Shown here one piece after another: positions 61,318 through 64,000 of a stretch of 64,000 nt of DNA (the first letter of the stretch is position 1; each line of letters begins with the position of its first letter). The stretch is from NCBI GenBank assembly GCA_913020115.1, contig CAJWBQ010000019.1, positions 1 to 64,000 on the forward strand. Direction: 5' to 3'. Made by a program: the position numbers and the translations under genes. The notes beneath the pieces were generated by a model. That model made no database searches. It saw only the letters and a list, made by a program, of their open reading frames with translations, and had not been told where the DNA came from. Origin of the DNA: an uncultured Cellvibrionales bacterium. GTDB lineage: Bacteria > Pseudomonadota > Gammaproteobacteria > Pseudomonadales > Cellvibrionaceae.

Positions 61318-62277
61318 ATGAGCACCGCATTGGTTTGCGCATCACACAGTCCACTTTTACATTGCTATAGCAAGGAACCGGAGCGCTGGGAAGATCTACA
61401 GAGGGCGTATAAAAAAACCGCGGCAATAATTCGCGATTTTGATCCCGAGCTCGTTATCGCATTTGGTTCGGACCACTTCAACGGATTTTTTCTAAAAATG
61501 ATGCCCGCTTTTTGCATTGGCACCTCAGCAGAAGCCGCCCATGATATCGGCGGCTATCCGGGCGCACTCAATGTGCCGGAAGGTCTCGCCATCGACGCTG
61601 TAAGGTATTTGCGGGAAAATGATGTCGATCCCGCAATTTCCTACCAAATGACCGTTGATCATGCCTTCTCTCAAACCATTGTAGACATGCTCGGAAGCCT
61701 AGAAAGAATTCCCATTATCCCCGTCTTTATAAATTGTATCACCACACCCTATGTACCGTTTAAACGAAGCCGGTTGATGGGCGAAGCTATGGGGCGCTAC
61801 GCCAAAAGCCTCAATAAACGCGTACTCTTCCTTGGGTCTGGAGGCATGTCCCACCACCCCACTCGCTACTATCCAGCCATGGGAGAGGGAGAGCCAAAGG
61901 TGCAGGCTTGGCAGGTGTCTGGCGGCGAAAAACCTGACTCACTTAGCCAAAATGAATGGCTACAGCGCCTAGAAATTATGCATCACGAAGGCGCTGACAT
62001 GATTGCACGAGGGGAACGAACGGCGGCTGATATGCGCTTGAATTCTAAGTCTGATCAAGACTTCTTGGATCAAATCATCACAGGAAAAATTGCATCCTAC
62101 GACAACTACGATCAAGAAAAGCTTGTTGAAGAAGCGGGCATCGGCTCAATGGAACTGCATGCATGGATAGCAGCTACGGCTGCACACAAAGCTGCAGGAG
62201 GGTCCGATCCTGTTGTTGAGATATACACAATAGCGCCAGAAATTGGTATTGCCGCAGGCATTATCCATGGTATTTAG
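61318..62277 (+). CDS. mhpB: MhpB-type catechol 2,3-dioxygenase (class III, LigB family)
   Basis: The 319-residue protein matches E. coli MhpB, the 2,3-dihydroxyphenylpropionate 1,2-dioxygenase: CASHSPLLH (His10), FGSDHFNGFFLKMMPAFCIG, YQMTVDHAFSQT with His115, IPIIPVFINCITTP, and NKRVLFLGSGGMSHHPTR with His179. His115 and His179 are the catalytic histidines at the same numbers as in MhpB. The enzyme opens an alkyl- or carboxyalkyl-catechol next to the diol using Fe(II) and O2 in the cytosol. The precise catechol is uncertain. AGGAG precedes the ATG. The BKACE gene overlaps its end by 11 bases. Confidence 0.95.
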   Translation: MSTALVCASHSPLLHCYSKEPERWEDLQRAYKKTAAIIRDFDPELVIAFGSDHFNGFFLKMMPAFCIGTSAEAAHDIGGYPGALNVPEGLAIDAVRYLRENDVDPAISYQMTVDHAFSQTIVDMLGSLERIPIIPVFINCITTPYVPFKRSRLMGEAMGRYAKSLNKRVLFLGSGGMSHHPTRYYPAMGEGEPKVQAWQVSGGEKPDSLSQNEWLQRLEIMHHEGADMIARGERTAADMRLNSKSDQDFLDQIITGKIASYDNYDQEKLVEEAGIGSMELHAWIAATAAHKAAGGSDPVVEIYTIAPEIGIAAGIIHGI

Positions 62278-63112
62278 TGAACAAAACGTAAGTGATTTGA
62301 ACCCTTTGTTAATCGCCGTCGCTCCCAATGGGGCTCGGCGAACTCAGCAAGACCACCCAAAACTACCAATATCACCCAAAGAACTCGCCGAAACTGCGGC
62401 CCACTGCTGTGAGGCTGGCGCTTCGATGTTGCACCTACATGTTCGAGATAAAGAAGGAGTCCACAGCCTAAGCGCCGGCCTTTATCGCACCGCCATAAAA
62501 GAAATTGAGCAGGCGGTTGGCGACCAAATGTTGATACAGGTTACCTCTGAAGCCGCAAGTCGCTACCAAACAAACGAGCAGATGAGCGCAATCAGGGAAC
62601 TGGCCCCTCGCTGTGTATCTCTCGGCTTGCGTGAAATTATAAAAGACGAGAAAGGCTTTGAAGATGGCGGGAAATTCTTACGCCACCTACTGAAAGATGA
62701 ATGCCTGGTGCAGTTCATTTTATACAGCAAGGAAGATATTAATTGGTATATAAGACTATGTGCCTGCGGTGTAATTCCAACACAAAACAATCTAGTTTTA
62801 CTAGTACTCGGTCGGCATGGAAAACGGCAATATCAGGAGTCGGATTTACAAAACTATCTCGATTTGTTCCAGAAGCCACAAAATTGGATGGTGTGCGCAT
62901 TTGGAGCCGATGAATCAAAAGTGATGCATCATGCCATTAAACTTGGCGGACACGCCCGAGTGGGATTTGAAAACAACTTATGGCTACCAAATGGAGGTCT
63001 CGCCAATGACAATGCTGCTCTGGTAACAATCACTGCCACGCAGGCCCAGCAACAGGGCCGAGCAATAAGCAATGTGGCCGAAGCAATTAGGCTGTCAACG
63101 AACCTGCTATAA
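62267..63112 (+). CDS. BKACE (DUF849) beta-keto acid cleavage enzyme
   Basis: The 281-residue TIM-barrel protein belongs to the beta-keto acid cleavage enzyme family, whose founder Kce splits 3-keto-5-aminohexanoate with acetyl-CoA into acetoacetate and an acyl-CoA. Metal ligands are visible in MLHLHVRD (His56, His58), with further family sequence VAPNGARR, GLYRTAIKEIEQ, GHARVGFENNLW and NDNAALV. I chose the ATG at 62267, which overlaps the mhpB stop by 11 bases. Family members act on many beta-keto acids, so here a C-C split of a ring-cleavage product or its relative is the natural guess. Confidence 0.92.
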   Translation: MVFSEQNVSDLNPLLIAVAPNGARRTQQDHPKLPISPKELAETAAHCCEAGASMLHLHVRDKEGVHSLSAGLYRTAIKEIEQAVGDQMLIQVTSEAASRYQTNEQMSAIRELAPRCVSLGLREIIKDEKGFEDGGKFLRHLLKDECLVQFILYSKEDINWYIRLCACGVIPTQNNLVLLVLGRHGKRQYQESDLQNYLDLFQKPQNWMVCAFGADESKVMHHAIKLGGHARVGFENNLWLPNGGLANDNAALVTITATQAQQQGRAISNVAEAIRLSTNLL

Positions 63113-63357
63113 ATCTAGGACTAAGGCATCGATCCACCGGAGAAAATATTATCGCCATAGATATAATTACAAAAATATGAGTCTATTCTCAGTCGATCAA
63201 TCAGCTAAATAGATCTGTTAAAATAAACCTCTATTGAATTTAACCCCTTAAAACAAGCTATTTATTAGACATTTTGCCTTGATCTATGCGATAAAAAATT
63301 CATAAATTAACGGTAAGGCGAGGTATTAAATTTTCAACAATCTGAAAAAAGTGCTAA

Positions 63358-63933
63358 TTAGTCACCAGCACTAAAAAGACTAAAAATTAATCCCACCAAG
63401 ATTTCAAGCTTTTTGTTTGAAAGTTGTCGGTAATCAAAATAAGGAACAATGATTACTCGTTGCTCCCTATTAACCGAAAAATCTGCATCAAACGCCACCA
63501 TAGCAGGAAGATCCAAACTGGCCGCGTATTGGCGGCCCATTATAATATGTAAGCTTTGCTCACTCGATGATCCTTGGCTCGCATCAAATTTTTTATTAAA
63601 CCAAAGTGCGGTATCGGAACCTGCCTGCAACAGAACTGCATCTCTATACGTTTGCCAATTATCGTATCGCTGCGAGCCAAAGTGTAAACTCGTAACAGCT
63701 TTTTTTTGACCCGATACAGACTCAATTTTCTGATCTAATGCATACACCAACTTTGCGTAAACGTTAAAAATCTTTCGCCAGTGATTACCAGTTTCCTTTG
63801 CGACGCTTGCTATTTCACCAGGACTTAAAACAGTGAAATTTTTAAGATTTTGGTAGCGCGCTAATGGCGGACGATTTGCAATATGTACGCTCAACTGTGC
63901 GTTAGCAGAACCAAGACCCACTGGCTCATTCAT
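63358..63933 (-). CDS. Conserved hypothetical protein (DUF6942-like)
   Basis: The 191-residue soluble protein has no signal peptide or membrane helix. Visible stretches are VHIANRPPLARYQNLKNF, HWRKIFNVYAKLVYAL, SLHFGSQRYDNWQTYRDAVLLQ, HIIMGRQYAASL and VIIVPYFDYRQLSNKKLE. I recall similar proteins in marine gammaproteobacteria labelled DUF6942, but the name is from memory. No function can be given. It is convergent with the meta-cleavage operon across a 245-base AT-rich gap that I see nothing in. Confidence 0.75.
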   Translation of the reverse strand: MNEPVGLGSANAQLSVHIANRPPLARYQNLKNFTVLSPGEIASVAKETGNHWRKIFNVYAKLVYALDQKIESVSGQKKAVTSLHFGSQRYDNWQTYRDAVLLQAGSDTALWFNKKFDASQGSSSEQSLHIIMGRQYAASLDLPAMVAFDADFSVNREQRVIIVPYFDYRQLSNKKLEILVGLIFSLFSAGD

Positions 63934-64000
63934 GGCCTATACATCCTAGAAACTAAGATAGAAAACACCTCACTTATCTTCCAAAGATGCCGAACCGCGC

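Noticed and set aside
1-64000. Prophage, integron, insertion sequence, tRNA or rRNA genes
   Set aside because: I found no transposase, integrase, phage structural gene or RNA gene pattern on either strand; the gene content looks like normal chromosome.

Overview
The window looks like chromosomal DNA of a heterotrophic, probably marine gammaproteobacterium. Pointers are five TonB-dependent outer-membrane receptors in 64 kb, moderate GC, a YghU-type glutathione transferase very close to the E. coli protein, and many secreted hydrolases and cytochrome b561 proteins. The lineage is an inference; a Cellvibrionales/Spongiibacteraceae-like relative would fit. I see no rRNA, tRNA, CRISPR array, phage or insertion sequence.

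Layout, left part (1-33 kb): a TonB receptor cut by the left edge; an aromatic-acid type MFS transporter; a YcaQ-family DNA glycosylase; a small P-loop kinase; a remnant of a lost gene whose terminator survives; a TetR regulator with a clear promoter/operator, translationally coupled to a sterol-desaturase-type membrane hydroxylase; an M20 amidohydrolase; a large propeller-sensor diguanylate cyclase; a penicillin/AHL acylase; yghU; a trehalose locus (trehalase, MFS, TonB receptor, divergent LacI regulator and a cluster of evenly spaced operator-like boxes); a LysR-amidohydrolase-esterase operon; a HxlR regulator divergent from a formate-dehydrogenase-like molybdoenzyme; a rhodanese; another TonB receptor; and a stand-alone HisA homologue of the eukaryotic (yeast HIS6) type.

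Middle part (33-43 kb): YceI and cytochrome b561 (a common pair), an aldehyde dehydrogenase, a secreted M28 peptidase, amidohydrolase and GST run, and an operon of a secreted phosphatidylserine-decarboxylase-like protein with a TonB receptor.

Right part (43-64 kb) is the most unusual. Four secreted DUF6152-type proteins each appear to mature to an N-terminal His-His. They are mixed with a second cytochrome b561, three paralogous small four-helix membrane proteins, a HupE/UreJ permease with a membrane-anchor partner, a membrane-anchored winged-helix regulator, a TonB receptor, a Tat-exported LigB/YgiD-type extradiol dioxygenase and a cytoplasmic DOPA 4,5-dioxygenase-type protein. Next to this, beyond an IclR regulator, lies a compact aromatic meta-cleavage operon: a fumarylacetoacetase-family hydrolase, a SnoaL/NTF2-like protein, an MhpB-type catechol dioxygenase (both catalytic histidines at the E. 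coli numbering) and a BKACE (DUF849) enzyme. I read 43-63 kb as a candidate uncharacterised envelope system, possibly metal-dependent, that handles a catecholic or other aromatic substrate, joined to a cytosolic ring-cleavage route. The metal and substrate are inference only.
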